64,000 nt of DNA from Halichondria panicea (GCF_963675165.1 NC_087388.1:6605651-6669650), one strand, 5' to 3'; positions 36,501 to 49,500 are shown, numbered from the stretch's first letter. The notes: generated by a model from the letters alone, not told the origin. Numbers and translations: made by a program.

Positions 36501-38318
36501 CGGGCACGAGAGTTACAAGTCACGGTGGACTCATTACAGAAGACTGTGCTTCAAGTTAAGGCTGAAGCTAATCGTTATAAGTCACGAGCACATAAAGCAG
36601 AGCAAGAGTTACATACAACCAAGGTACATGTAGTTACTGATAACAACCTCGTGTACTGGTAACAACCGGCCTATAGCCTCACAGTCTTTTTTTGAAAATG
36701 GGAAATTATGGCCCGTTCCAAATTTGAGTGAATAATTATCTGAACAGGCTATAAGCCAGAAAATCATAAAAATCGATGTATTTAGAACTCAAAATGAAGG
36801 TATCTACGTGACTGTATATCTAGCAGCATCTTTGAATGGCCATAACTTTAGTTCCATGGATCCAATAACGTTAATTTTCTGATTTTCTAAAAGCTTTAGA
36901 GAGAGAACCTTTCAGATGATGTGATAAAATCAATTTTGGGTTATACGTTGCCCCCCCCCCCACACACACACACACAGGCACACGAGGCTAAAGCACCTGA
37001 AGCTGCACCCCCTGCCGAGACGCCCGCCCCCCAGGAGGGGTCTGTGGGGGGCGACGGAGAGGCGCTGCGTAAACTAAAAGAAGAGAAGACTTTATTAGAG
37101 ACAGAATTAGTTAGTCTTCGAGCGGCCAGTGGAAGCGATGTAAGGGAGAAGGCGGAGATCATCGCTAATGAGCGCAAATATAAAAATCAGGTGTGAAATT
37201 ATACCAAATATTATTATGTGGATTATAATTACAATTGTTTACCATGCATAACATGTACACAGGTGGAGGAACTAAAGAAAAGGTTTGAAGAATATCGGAA
37301 AGATTATGAGAAGAGAAAGGAGCATATTCGCGAGGAAGCTGGTCGCCGTTCTAAGTCTCTATCCGAAGACAATCGCCATCTCCAGAAGGAACTAAGTGCT
37401 AAGAAACACGAGGCTCAAGCTCTCATCAGTGAGATGGACTGCACAGCTCAAGCCTTTGAGGACATGCAGGAGCAGAATATACGATTATTGGAGCAGATCA
37501 AGGAGAAAGATGATGCCAATTTCAAGCTAATGTCTGAGAGGATCAAGTCCAATAGTGTGCACAAGTTATTGCTGCAAGAGAAAGCTCTCATGACCAACCA
37601 ACTCACTTCCCTCAGCACAGAGACACAGAGGTGAGTGGGTGGCAGTGTAGAACATATATCAACGGTCATAACTTCAGTACAGTTGGTCTAATGCTAACAA
37701 TCTTATAAGCTTAGAAAGAAATGATGTGTTTCAATCCCAAATTTCAATTTCACTTTAATTTAAAGATTACTGTGTGACACCTCCTACCTGCAGACTGAAT
37801 GAGATGGTACTAACACTGCAGGACAAAGAGAAGAATGTTGAGCACAGCACTGGAGCTCTTGAGAAAGAGATCTCTATCAAAAACCAAGCACTTGAACACC
37901 ACAAGAGAAAGGCACAAGAGAGTATACAGGTACCTGTGTGTGTGTGTGTGTGGGCGTGTGTGTGTGTGTGTGTGTGTAGCTACATTATGTCTTCGCGCAA
38001 CTCTTTTCACCTTACATGTATTTGAAATGCAAACCTTAAAAAGTCCAGTGGGACCACACTATTAGCTCTCTCTATATATACGTCTATTAAGGTAGCATTT
38101 CGTGTGTGTATGTGTGTGTGTGTGTGTGCCTCTCCTCTTTCTGGTGGTGATGACCCTGTATTGTGACAGACCTCCCAGGAGACTGCTCTGGGGGTACAGG
38201 AACAGTTGAGGGGGTTGGAGAGTGTGAGGGGGGCACTGACTGGTAAACAAGACGAACTGGAGGCTGCTACTCAGAACAGCAGGAAGTAAGTCACACCACC
38301 CACACACACACACACCCA

Positions 38319-38396
<78 letters not shown>

Positions 38397-38628
38397 ATAC
38401 ACATGCACACACAGTATTGTCCTGCTCTACATGTGCTATTCCTATAGCAACCATTTGTTTCCGTTAGGCTTCTTTACTTATGACATTGTTAGTATATCCT
38501 TGATACAAACAAAGCTCTGTAATAATTATATAATTATTAAGAATTTTAATTCTACACAGTAACCGCTCTCTATAAGGCTTATTAAGTCTTAACCTAATAT
38601 TTTATTACCTCACACACACACACGCACG

Positions 38629-38665
<37 letters not shown>

Positions 38666-38997
38666 TGGCGGAGGAGATAGGAACACTCAAGCGCAGGCTA
38701 GAGAAGTACAAGTCTCGTGAATGGGCCACTTCCAGCGATGAAGTCCTCCTAGAGGAGATACGCACTTACAAGGTAACCATGGATACACTCTAACACTACA
38801 TGCCCGCCCCCCCTCTACAGGCCAAGCTCAACTGCCCATGCTGTAGCACTCGCAAGAAGGACACAGTACTCACTAAGTGTTTCCATGTCTTCTGCTCAGA
38901 GTGTATCAAAAGCCGTTACGATTCAAGACTCAGAAAATGCCCGAAATGTGGAGCTGCTTTCGGAGCTAATGATTTCCACAAGATCTACTTGTCCTAA
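33524..38997 (+). CDS. RNF20: BRE1 homologue, E3 ligase for histone H2B (RNF20/RNF40)
   Basis: Fifteen exons: 33524-33658, 33730-33836, 35003-35216, 35452-35579, 35633-35816, 35872-36093, 36171-36250, 36316-36412, 36456-36623, 36978-37190, 37263-37630, 37794-37929, 38170-38285, 38664-38772, 38821-38997; 817 residues, phases consistent. A NKRPS start, like NKR at the RNF20 start, is followed by long coiled coils. Near-identical blocks to vertebrate BRE1 are [34 protein letters not shown] and the C-terminal C3HC4 RING ([41 protein letters not shown]). By family knowledge it monoubiquitinates H2B with UBE2A/B during transcription. It is about 150 residues shorter than human RNF20. Animal RNF20 and RNF40 are later duplicates, so this may be the single ancestral gene. 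Confidence 0.96.
33900..34985. repeat. Foldback repeat array filling a BRE1 intron
   Basis: Most of the 1.17 kb intron is made of about three tandem foldback units. Each has ctgccataacttgaattctg, ttatggttttctgaaagctt, a middle part with gagataaaagtatttgccaa, and the inverse arm ctaagctttcagaaaatcat ending gttatggctgttgaaag. Confidence 0.85.
38290..38663. repeat. Long (CA)n tracts in a BRE1 intron
   Basis: A (CA)n run of about 120 bp at 38299-38410 and a second at about 38612-38663. The second forms the 3' splice site itself (cacacacag before 38664). Confidence 0.9.
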
Positions 38998-38999
38998 GA

Positions 39000-39100
39000 A
39001 CACAAAACTCTCTGACTGACTATTTTCTATTGTGTAATTATTATTAAGCTCGTATATCCTCATTGTTGTAATACTCCAGTTATAAGAGTTCACATAATTA
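39000..39100 (+). other. BRE1 3' flank
   Basis: AT-rich sequence after the BRE1 stop. No canonical AATAAA was identified in the first 60 bp. Confidence 0.35.
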
Positions 39101-39104
39101 GCAT

Positions 39105-39665
39105 AATGTGAACACGCTAGCTGCATGATCATGTGTGAACACACTAGCTGCATAATGTGAACACACTAGCTGCATGATCATGTGTGAACACGCTAGCTGC
39201 ATGATCATGTGTGAACACACTAGCTGCATGATCACGTGTGAACACACTAGCTGCATAATGTGAACACACTAGCTGCATGATCATGTGTGAACACACTAGC
39301 TGCATAATGTGAACACACTAGCTGCATAATGTGAACACACTAGCTGCATGATCATGTGTGAACACACTAGCTGCATGATCACGTGTGAACACACTAGCTG
39401 CATAATGTGAACACACTAGCTGCATGATCATGTGTGAACACACTAGCTGCATAATGTGAACACACTAGCTGCATAATGTGAACACACTAGCTGCATGATC
39501 ATGTGTGAACACGCTAGCTGCATGATCATGTGTGAACACGCTAGCTGCATGATCATGTGTGAACACGCTAGCTGCATGATCATGTGTGAACACGCTAGCT
39601 GCATGATCATGTGTGAACACGCTAGCTGCATGATCATGTGTGAACACGCTAGCTGCATGATCAGA
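39105..39665. repeat. Minisatellite after BRE1
   Basis: More than twenty units of two types: 27 bp (gtgtgaacacactagctgca then tgatcat) and 22 bp (aatgtgaacacactagctgcat). The 5' part mixes both types. The last eight or so copies are homogeneous 27-bp units with the variant acacgctagc, suggesting recent expansion at that end. Confidence 0.9.
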
Positions 39666-39779
39666 CTGCATGGCATGGATTAACTGTGAGCACACTAAGC
39701 CATAATAGAATAATTAAACCTGTATATATTTAACTCTATAAACTTATAAGACAAAACAATAGCTACTTTCTTAGACCTT

Positions 39780-40815
39780 TACATTGCATAAATTTGTTTC
39801 TAAAAAAATAATCTTGACTACCGGTGTCAGAGGAATGAACGACCCCCGGTGCATGGGATAAAAGTATTTGACAATTTGGAATTGAACCCACTCACGGGAA
39901 CGCAAAACTATTGCTGGTGAATTGAACCACTCACGGGAACGCAAAACTATTGCTGGTGAATTGAACCACTCACGGGAACGCAAAACTATTGCTGGTGAAT
40001 TGAACCCACTCACGGGAACGCAAAATTATTTCATTGTATGAAGTTCTGAAAGCTTAGAAAGAGACCTTTCAAATGGTACCATCAAAGTTGATATTCGAGA
40101 GATAAAAGTATTTGACAATTTGGAATTGAACCCACTCACGGGAATGCAAAACTATTGCTGGTGAATTGAACCCACTCACGGGAACGGAAAACTATTTCTA
40201 GTGAATTGGACCCACTCACAGGAACGCAAAACTATTTCAAGTTATGGCTGAAAGACACCCCCCCCCCCCTCCGTTAATCTTTCAGCTGCCATAACTTGAA
40301 TTCTGTGGATCGAAAATCAAAAAGTTTATGTTTTTCTGAAAGCTTAGAAAGAGGCCTTTCAAATGGTACCATTAAAGTTGATATTCAAGAGATAAAAGTA
40401 TTTGCCAATTTGGCAATACCATGGATTGGCAATGCACATGGTCCGAGGCCGAAAAATGACAAATTAGGGCCCCAATTAAATTATGGATTGAATCACATCG
40501 TTTTATAGGTAATTTTCTAAGCTTTCAGAAAATCATAAAAATTTTGACATCGGATCAACTGTACTGAAGTTATGGCTGTTGAAAGACATCCGCGTAATAA
40601 TAATGATTTTGGGAATCTTTCAGCTGCCATAACTTGAATTCTGTGGATCGAAAATCAAAAATGTTATGTTTTTCGAAAGCTTAGAAAGAGTCCTTTCAAA
40701 TGGTACCATCAAAGTTGATATTCAAGGGATAAAAATATTTAAATTGAATTCACTCACGGGAATGCAAAACTATTGCTGGTGAATTGAACCCACTCACGGG
40801 AACGCAAATCCGTGT
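39780..40815. repeat. Foldback repeats with an internal 38-bp tandem repeat
   Basis: Copies of the foldback unit (gccataacttgaattctgtg, gaaagcttagaaag) are mixed with direct repeats of ggtgaattgaacccactcac plus gggaacgcaaaactattgct, clustered at 39885-40030, 40120-40240 and 40740-40812. No gene is seen. Confidence 0.8.
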
Positions 40816-41094
40816 GCTCTAGCGGAATGTAGTATCGAGGCCAGACTCCTCCCAGTATTATATTTGCAGGCCGATTATGCTTGCGAGTACACACACTCAT
40901 GCACTGACAATTGAGACACTGCTAGTGCAACATGAAAACTCTAGCCGAGCGCATATAATATATATACTAAGATTAACTCAGAGGACCTATCATATCCTAA
41001 TCCTCCGTTTACAATCAAAGATCAGCATTATTCCGGAAACTTCAAAATAGGCATTATGACTATAACAAAACCCATACACAATTATAACCTTATA

Positions 41095-41133
41095 GTCTCG
41101 ATTCCAGCCCCTTCAACGACCTGGAATCGAGAC
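41095..41133. mobile_element. Minimal TA-flanked hairpin (solo MITE termini)
   Basis: TA, then gtctcgattccag, a spacer of about 13 bp, then ctggaatcgagac, then TA. The arms match the termini of the MITE at 22259-22853, so this looks like an internally deleted relative. Confidence 0.55.
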
Positions 41134-41310
41134 TATTACAATTAACCCATAATTATATGCATCATACAAAACAATATAATATGGAGGAAACTTCAAAATA
41201 GGCATCATGACTATAACAAAACCCATACACATGCATCAACGTGACTTATTAAAACAATTAGACATTCTATGTCCAAACGGAAATAATAAGGAAACTTCAA
41301 AATAGGTAAT

Positions 41311-41499
41311 TATCACTGCATGCATGTACACGCATGACTAGGCACACAATGTATCACTGCATGCATGTACACGCATGACTAGGCACACAATGTATCACTG
41401 CATGCATGTACACGCATGACTAGGCACACAATGTATCACTGCATGCATGTACACGCATGACTAGGCACACAATGTATCACTGCATGCATGTACACGCAT
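41311..41499. repeat. 41-bp tandem repeat upstream of the aerolysin-type gene
   Basis: Nearly five identical units of gtatcactgcatgcatgtac and acgcatgactaggcacacaat. It ends about 20 bp before the TATA box of the next gene, so it lies in its promoter-proximal region. Confidence 0.9.
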
Positions 41500-41515
41500 C
41501 TAAGCGGCCTAGCGC

Positions 41516-41521
41516 TATAAA
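41516..41521 (+). promoter_or_regulatory. TATA box of the aerolysin-type gene
   Basis: TATAAA in the context gcgctataaaagag, 88 bp upstream of the ATG at 41604. It is the clearest TATA box in the window. Confidence 0.6.
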
Positions 41522-41603
41522 AGAGTCACTTTTATGAATATATGCACCAGCCTAATATCGCCATCTCGACCTCAAGTAAAGCCAACACATCAATTGATCC
41601 ATC

Positions 41604-42605
41604 ATGCCAGCGATTACTCATGCAGGAGTGGATACATCACTCTATACTTCCAACCAGTCCTATGGAGGCCATGCAGATACAACGTTGTTCACGAATATTC
41701 GTGGCACTATGGGTGCTACCATCACCGAGATTACAGCCTACACTGACTCATGGCAACTTCAAGGCCTCAACGTCAAGTTCAGCGATGGAAATGTCTACAA
41801 GTACGGCAAAGAAGACAACAAGAAATCGCAATTTACCTTTCAAACGGGCGAGACAATCATTCAACTCGTAATGCACGATTCACACAAGAAGTGTGATAAT
41901 GGTCAATACCATTCAGGTGGCTTTTACATCAAGACGAATCTCAGACGAGAGTTCGAAGTCAGCCCTAAAAAATCGCCCAAAGCCAAGTATGAGGTTGATG
42001 TTGGGTCCGGTCTGCTGGTTGGAGTGTTTGGAGGGAGCGACACGTCTAAAATCAACCAATTGGGCTTTGCAATTTTGCGTCCGGTGGAGAGCGCTGTCTT
42101 GGTTGACGTGAGCTACCCTGGTTTAAATGCAGTCCCCGTGGCCAACACTCCCACCAACGTTGATAGCGTCACCTATGCCAACAATACTTCAATAACTCAA
42201 ACGGTGGACCTGCATGGCTCAACTACCGTTACAACCGAGACCAAATGGTCAGTTTCAACTTCATTGGAGGTGTCCATGACTACAACGGTGAAGGGTGGTG
42301 TTCCAGAAGTAGCTGAAGTGGAGGGGTCGTTTCAATGGCAACTAGGGGTAACTGCATCATACGAGCGATCCTCTACAAAGGAAACATCAACTTCATACGA
42401 TTTCCCTGTCGTTTGTCCCCCTGGTATGACAACCACTGCTCAGGCCATCATCTATGAGGATGAAATCACTACCAACTACGTAGGTACAATGACCTACAAT
42501 CTGGACAATGGAAATACGCTCAGCTATCCTGTCAAAGGCATGTATAATGGCCTGTCTGCTCGCGGGGTGTACGTTGAGGCTCAAGAGACCCCTCTGGACA
42601 GTTGA
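41604..42605 (+). CDS. Jacalin-like / aerolysin-type protein, intronless
   Basis: A single uninterrupted reading frame of 333 residues, the only intronless gene here. Residues about 1-150 resemble the jacalin-like lectin part, and about 165-330 the aerolysin module, of fish Dln1/Aep1 and natterin-like proteins. Recognisable blocks are the VDVGSG segment near residue 134 and the GVPEVAEVEG segment in the Ser/Thr-rich region near 230. The Ser/Thr-rich alternating stretch (about 190-270) fits the membrane-inserting strands of that superfamily. No signal peptide is seen. Family members bind glycans and form oligomeric pores, in defence or digestion; the function here is not known. TATA box and tandem repeats lie upstream, AATAAA at 42821-42826 downstream. 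Base composition is more even than in the flanks. Confidence 0.8.
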   Translation: MPAITHAGVDTSLYTSNQSYGGHADTTLFTNIRGTMGATITEITAYTDSWQLQGLNVKFSDGNVYKYGKEDNKKSQFTFQTGETIIQLVMHDSHKKCDNGQYHSGGFYIKTNLRREFEVSPKKSPKAKYEVDVGSGLLVGVFGGSDTSKINQLGFAILRPVESAVLVDVSYPGLNAVPVANTPTNVDSVTYANNTSITQTVDLHGSTTVTTETKWSVSTSLEVSMTTTVKGGVPEVAEVEGSFQWQLGVTASYERSSTKETSTSYDFPVVCPPGMTTTAQAIIYEDEITTNYVGTMTYNLDNGNTLSYPVKGMYNGLSARGVYVEAQETPLDS

Positions 42606-42656
42606 ACTGCTGAACTAAAGCCTGGGGAATGAACTGACAAATCCAGAGAGTACTTT

Positions 42657-42733
42657 AGGTACTGAGTAGTGACAGTGTGTTAGGTACTGAGTAGTGACAG
42701 TGTGTTAGGTACTGAGTAGTGACAGTGTGTTAG
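42657..42733. repeat. 25-bp tandem repeat, three copies
   Basis: Three copies of aggtactgagtagtgacagtg with tgtt, immediately downstream of the aerolysin-type stop, probably in its 3' UTR. Confidence 0.9.
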
Positions 42734-42956
42734 TGGACACTGATTATATAGAGTGTTGTTGCTAGATATTCATGTGTACGTGTGTAACTCACATTTACTA
42801 TAATTGTTATAATGATAATTAATAAAAAAAAAACAGATATAATTATAACACCTGACACACAACACACAATAGATACGACAGTCTGACAGCTATATTATAG
42901 TTACATACAAAACAAAATCACACACACACACGTGCACGCACATATTAATAGGAGAG

Positions 42957-43578
42957 CTATCTTTTCTCAAATTCTTTGAACTTTGCTTCGAGTCTCTTGC
43001 AGTATGCATCCAGTCGATACGCAGTTTGTTCCAGAGCACTCACGCTTGATTCCACCTGGTCAATCTGATCACAGTACGGCTGAAGAGAGACGACTGTGTG
43101 TGTGTGTGTGTGTGTGCGTGGCTGGGTGGGTTAGGTGTGTGTGTGTGGGTGTGGGTGGGTGAGTTAGGTGTGTGTGTGTGGGTGTGTGTGTGATGTGTGT
43201 GGGTGTGTGTGTGTGTGTGTGTGTGGGTGGTGTTCAGTATTTATTAACACACAACAGTTTACTCACACTTGTCATTCAGGCTCTCTGAGACCTCGTTAAG
43301 CCTAGTTGCGAGTGAGGTCATGTCAGAATACTTGGCAATAGTCATTTGGTTGAGTCGATGCAGTAACTGGTACTCTTCACTAGTAGCTGGGGGGGAGACA
43401 ATAATAAAATCACCACAAATATCAGTATTTTGGCTGTTTTACCAGATAGCTCTCCATTGAGATATTCTGTGATCTTCTCAAACATGTCTCTGGCCAGTTC
43501 TCTGTATTCCGGCGATGGCGGGATCTCCTGGCTAGCTTCAACAGCACTAGCTGACTCTTCCTCTGTGGTGGTAGACAT
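42957..43578 (-). CDS. BLOC1S2: BLOC-1 complex subunit 2
   Basis: Exons on the minus strand 43443-43578, 43267-43386 and 42957-43093 give 130 residues. The signature runs [18 protein letters not shown], then [16 protein letters not shown], and the C-terminal coiled coil [19 protein letters not shown] ending EKR, close to vertebrate BLOC1S2. By family knowledge it is a small coiled-coil subunit of BLOC-1 and BORC, acting in lysosome-related organelle biogenesis and lysosome positioning. Intron 2 is mostly (TG)n. The start codon is only 146 bp from the divergent dynein start. Confidence 0.93.
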
Positions 43579-43724
43579 TTTGTTGCTCTAATAGCGAATA
43601 CAGTAGGAATATTGTAATCTAGTTTCTATGGTTACTTCCATGTTTTTGCTTGACCCTTTTGTTTCTTTGATGTACTAAGCTGCATGCTGTAAAGAAACTG
43701 TATAAAGAAATAAAAACATGTGAA
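43579..43724. promoter_or_regulatory. Divergent promoter, BLOC1S2 / dynein heavy chain
   Basis: 146 bp between start codons, the shortest of the three divergent intervals. It includes tataaagaaataaaaac close to the dynein ATG, which may be a weak TATA-like element. Function is inferred from position. Confidence 0.6.
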
Positions 43725-46508
43725 ATGGCCACCAGCGAGAAGGTAAGAGATCCGCAATACAGTACACGTATGCTTAAGCGCTTGTAAACAATGTAACTAC
43801 CAAAACAAAACAAACACAAATTGTTTTGACGATCTTTACCTACCAGCTCCTGCATCGAGATAGTGGGTCCTCTGTGCCTCGTCTGCCTCCATTATCCGTC
43901 CCTCCTGGATCCAAACACAAGAGAACTGACCTGCTCAAGTATGAGGGGACCACGCTATACAAGTACAGACGATCCCAACAAACACAGAAAAGTGTACTGG
44001 GACTTATGTGAGTTGACGTTTAATACAATATCGTATAAATGTAGCGGGGGATTTTCGTGTGGTCCAAAGTTTCGTATTAGGAAATCCGAAAAATTATACT
44101 GTGAATTATTTTATCCGCAGTAGGTTACGTTTATCCATAGATTGAAGAGAGAGGGATAGGAAACGGAGTGGTGCACGTGATGATTTTACATTGAATCTGC
44201 AGTGGAGCCTCGAAAATTATCCGCGCTACGCCCTATGAACGAGGCTATTAAGCACACTTTTGCCGGGTAACTCCCAAAGCTGTGTTTCCTCGAGACATAA
44301 TCTCTTTCAGCAACTTAAAACACGCCTAGTCCATGAGCCACGTGTAGTACTTGCTAATGACTGACCACACCCAGTAAAAAGAGACTTTCCAATAAAGTTA
44401 TATGTTCCCAAGGCTGTTTTAGAGCTATTGGAACATGTAACGTGTAAGCGTGCTGGTTATGACTACTACAATAGGTATAGACCTTGAAATATAAGTGAGT
44501 TGCACGGACTAAGCACAGTTACTTGTAGTTTATTATGCACTGAGTGTAGAAATAGATATTGTTGTGATGGCCTCGATTAAACCGCACCGTAGCGCGGATG
44601 TTACTCGAGATACAAACCGTTTCCTATCCCTCTAACTCTTCAATCTATGGTTTATCTCACCATTTTGAGTTGTATTTTAAGCTGTATGAATTTAGAATAC
44701 GAATAATAAATGATAACCCTAACCCCACTTGTACATACTTTATTTCCAGTGAGGACCGTGCAGTGGATAGTCTCCTGTCCACTGCCCAGGCCAACAGACG
44801 CCATCCTCCAGTTAGGAATGAACCTCCTGTACCTCAACAGATGATGAGTGAGGAGAGAGCTATCAAAGTGAGTACATTCCAACAAGCCTTGAGAGTTGAG
44901 CACACCATCTGAAAGAGCTCCTTCTAAGCTTTCAGAAAATCAGAAAATAGTTGAATTTGGACCGTAATTTATCCGATATTCAGCTGTTTTGGTAGAGCCT
45001 GTAATTTGTGTTCAGATTGCCCAATTTCAAAGCTGCACAGTATCTCATTGTCCTTGTTGCAGCTCAACTATGAGTACCTGCGTAAGTGTGTGGCTTCTGG
45101 ACCCGTGACCCCTATGCCAGCTGAGGTGTGGGTCAATATCCTGGGGAAGCTCTCCTCGTCGTTAGTTACCTCCACCCTCACAGCTCCACTTTTACCACAG
45201 CTACACAGGTGGGCGGATAACCATTATATATATTAACTATTTTGCTGTTTTTATGCAGAGAGGTCAAAAATGAGTATGAAGAGACCATACGTAAAACGAC
45301 CATACGCATGACCCTGCTCAAGCCTTCATTGCGAGGCATGGACCCTGAGGCAGGCCTATGTAGGGAGCCAGAGTAAGCCCCTCTCATTAGCCAGTGACTG
45401 TATTGATCTAATAGCTAGTACTGTATTGTTGTATTAACGAGGTCTTGATGGCAGGGGCCTGGACTATTCTACCCCCTGGCGTGAGAGGTATGATGCCAAT
45501 AGAGCAGCTCTCTCTGCTTCATTGCACACAACACATCCGGTCATGTCTGCTATACTGGGACTCTGGGACAAGCATCGCTCCTCACTGCTGCTAGACCTGG
45601 CACACGTTAGGTAACTACACTCTCAATGTAGTATATTATGTATATTTTCGTAGCTAACTTTGATTGTCCATAACTTCTGTTACGAATATCGTGCATTTAA
45701 TATGCTACAATATGGTGTTCCTAGGTCTGGAGGTTCAGTGGATGTGGACCATTTCCGTACACTCTTAGTTGAGAATAGCTGTGAGAAGAATGAAGATCGG
45801 CTGATGACTGGTTGGTTCCCTCAAGTCACGGCCATGTTCACTGGAGATAAGGCTCTTGTTAGTGGACCATCAAGGTCACGCTTGTATGAGTGTGTCTCAA
45901 CACTGATAGCCAACCAGGTCAGCCAATACCTGATAGCTGAGGACATGCACACTGCAGGGGTGTGCCCACACTGGTCAGTGGTGGTGGTTGGTACTAACCA
46001 CCTCTAGACAAAAAATAACCTCTTAGGCATTAGTTTAGGCTATAAGATACGTCGGCAAATTTGTGTTGAGATTGAGGATTGAAATAGCCACCACTTCTGA
46101 ACACTCTGGGCACACCCTGTGTATGGGCACACCCTGTGTATGGGCACACCCTGTGTACATGTACAGAGCATTATAGTCTTGTCCAGTTACAGTGCCCCTC
46201 CCCCTTTACCTTGTGTAGCTGCGAGACCTACTGACGAGGTCCATCCTCCATTACCTGTCTCTGTACAACCAGGAGACCATCGGATGTGTGCCTTGCTTTA
46301 AACTGCACCTTTGTCTGGAGAACAGGTAGTTGCCTTGTGTAGACAGCTCTGTGTATTTACTGGCTCTGTGTGTGTGCAGTTGTATGGAGTTCTTCCCATC
46401 ACTGGCTGAGTTAGAGTCTGCAGTGCTCTGTCCAGTGGAGACATTAGCAGGAGCACTCAGTAATGTGCCCAACATCAAGGTATGTGTGCACACACACACA
46501 CACCCACA

Positions 46509-46568
<60 letters not shown>

Positions 46569-49500
46569 CACCCACACACACAGTCCTGGTTGTCTGGAGC
46601 TAACCCTTGTGCTTGTATACGAGTGGATGTTGAGCAAGGAGTGTTGAACTCTGTCAGGGGTCAACTCAAACAAGACCTTGTTAGAAACCTCCAGGGACCA
46701 CTAGACCATCTCCATACATTCAGTAAGTAAGATTGATTTAAGTAATTTTTGGCAGTTGACTGCTATTCTATACCCCACACGCACACACACCACACACACA
46801 CCCACCCACACACCACACACACCCACCCACACACCACCCACACACAGGGAAGTATGACTTCCTAATCAGCAGCGACACTGAGACAATGGTAACTGACTTC
46901 CTCTCCACTGACCACCCCCTGTCAGAGTACCAGGATCTCATTACTAGCTTCAGAGAAACAACTGCTGTGATATCTGGCTGCAGTGACACTGTGTGGTTTG
47001 ACATGTTCCAGCTGGACTGTACTGACATCAAGCACGGTCTCTGTACTGTTGCTAACAAGTTTGCCAACACTCTCATACAAGCATTGGCTCAGAAACACCT
47101 CGATGATAACACCAGGTACGCACGTGTACAGTGTAGGTCAATCCTCGGCATTTCGAAATACAAGAATCAGCTTTGTAACTAGAGTTCTGGTGGTCCAATT
47201 TCTTCAACGATTTTATGATTTTCTGAAAGCTTGGAAGGAGTTTGTTCAGATGGTATGCTCAAATCTCAAATTTGGAACGGGCCATAATTTTCCCCCATAA
47301 TTATGGTATTATAACAAAACAGGCCCAAAATTGACTTTTGATTTTATGACACCATCTTAATGAATTCGATGTAAGCTTTCAAGAAATCATAAAATATGAC
47401 CAACAGAACTAAAATTGTGGCCATTCAAAGATGCTTCATGCTGCGCACTATACGTAACAGTGTGTAATTATACTGCCTTCACAGGATTTGTTCAGACTAT
47501 GAGAGCTTTCGCTCCAAGGCTCTGACAGTCCCTGATGATTCACGTGACATGATAGACCTGATAGCCTACATGGAGGCAGCTAGAGACGGTATGATGGTAG
47601 AGCTGCAACAAGATGTCAGTGAGTCCCTCAAGAGGCTAACCTATCTATTGGACGTACACACCTTCACGGCTGAGAACATGGACCTGAATAAGAGCACTCT
47701 ACTCTGGCCCAAAGGTATCAGCCCAGTCTTCCAAGAAAATGAACAGGTACAGTACAGTCCCCCTAGTCCCTATAATTATCCTTTTCGATATAATTGTATT
47801 GGTTGTATTTTTAATTGCTATGTTGCGTATGTGTTTCCCGTGCAGATAGTTCAGAGTTCAAAGGTTAAGGGTGAAAAGGAGCTAACGGAGAAACAGGAAA
47901 AGGTTTTGATTGAGATAGAGAAGTGCCACCGTCGTGTGGAAGAGTTTTCAGAGTACTCTGACCTCTCACTCATGACCCAGTATTGCAAGGAGATAGCTGG
48001 GTAAGCACTCCTGATAGTATACCTCCCCCTGACATGTGCACGGGGGGAATCACTGATCAACACACCATAATTATTGTATCACTGATCAAAGAGCTACTAA
48101 ATGCATATTTTAACTTTGAAATTGACACAAGTTATGAACAATCAATACCATCGTCGCAAACTCTTTGTGTAATTTTTACGAACTATATAATTATTGTGTT
48201 ACATATGTTTATCTTTAATCTGCAGAGTACAGAAACGGCTTGGGGAGTTATCTGACCAGACACTGCAGATCAACAAGGAAGAAGAGCTCTTCAAATGGAC
48301 CCCCACCACCTACCCACAGATTGATGGCATCCTCTCTCAACTGGACCCCTACCTTCGTTTGTTCACCACCGTATTCAAGTGGCAGAAGGCAGAGAAGAAG
48401 TTCATGGATGGATCATTCCTCGAGCTCAATGCTGAAGACACTCAAGCTGAAGTGAGTTGACACTCTCTGTATAGTGACAAGTGGTGGCTATTTTCAACCC
48501 CCAATCTTTATTAATTCAACACACAGTTAAAAAATGTGCCTCTTTTATAATAGCCAGGCGTATTATGGAGTAAACTAGACCCCTAGAAAGTATTTCCTAG
48601 CTCACATTTATAGCCGGTAATAGATGAACATGTACAGTGCTTATACATGCAGTGTTACTGTACTAGTACAAGTGATGATATGTACACACTTGATGTGTAT
48701 GTAAGGTGGAGGAGTTTGGACGTGAGATGTACAAGCTGTACAAGACGTTCAATGCCAAGGCTAAGCAACTCACCAAGGAGAGGGAGAGAGCAGCCGGCGA
48801 TAACCTCGGAGGTGGGGTCAAAGGTCATGTTGAGGAGCCACAGCAGGACGAGTTTGCTCCTGTTAAAATATCTCAATCCATCCAAGACCAGATCAAGCAA
48901 TTCAAGGTCAGCTGGCTAGTAGTAGCTGTTGGTGTAGCTGGCTAGTAGTAGCTGTTGGTGTAGCTGGCTAGTAGTACCTGTTGGTGTAGCTGGCTAGTAG
49001 TAGCTGTTGGTGTAGCTGGCTAGTAGTAGCTGTTGGTGTAGCTGGCTAGTAGTAGCTGTTGGTGTAGCTGGCTAGTAGTAGCTGTTGGTGTAGCTGGCTA
49101 GTAGTAGCTGTTGGTGTAGCTGGCTAGTAGTAGCTGTTGGTGTAGCTGGCTAGTAGTAGCTGTTGGTGTAGCTGGCTAGTAGTAGCTGTTGGTGTAGCTG
49201 GCTAGTAGTAGCTGTTGGTGTAGCTGGCTAGTAGTAGCTGTTGGTGTAGCTGGCTAGTAGTAGCTGTTGGTGTAGCTGGCTAGTAGTAGCTGTTGGTGTA
49301 GCTGGCTAGTAGTAGCTGTTGGTGTAGCTGGCTAGTAGTAGCTGTTGGTGTAGCTGGCTAGTAGTAGCTGTTGGTGTAGCTGGCTAGTAGTAGCTGTTGG
49401 TGTAGCTGGCTAGTAGTACCTGTTGGTGTAGCTGGCTAGTAGTAGCTGTTGGTGTAGCTGGCTAGTAGTACCCTTTGTGTAGCTGGCTAGTAGTAGCTGT

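Noticed and set aside
39105-39665. CRISPR-like regular array
   Set aside because: Units are contiguous tandem copies without unique spacers, in an animal genome.
39443-39695. Repeated frames of HDHAASVFT / MIMCEHASC type
   Set aside because: They are the 27-bp minisatellite read in several frames on both strands.
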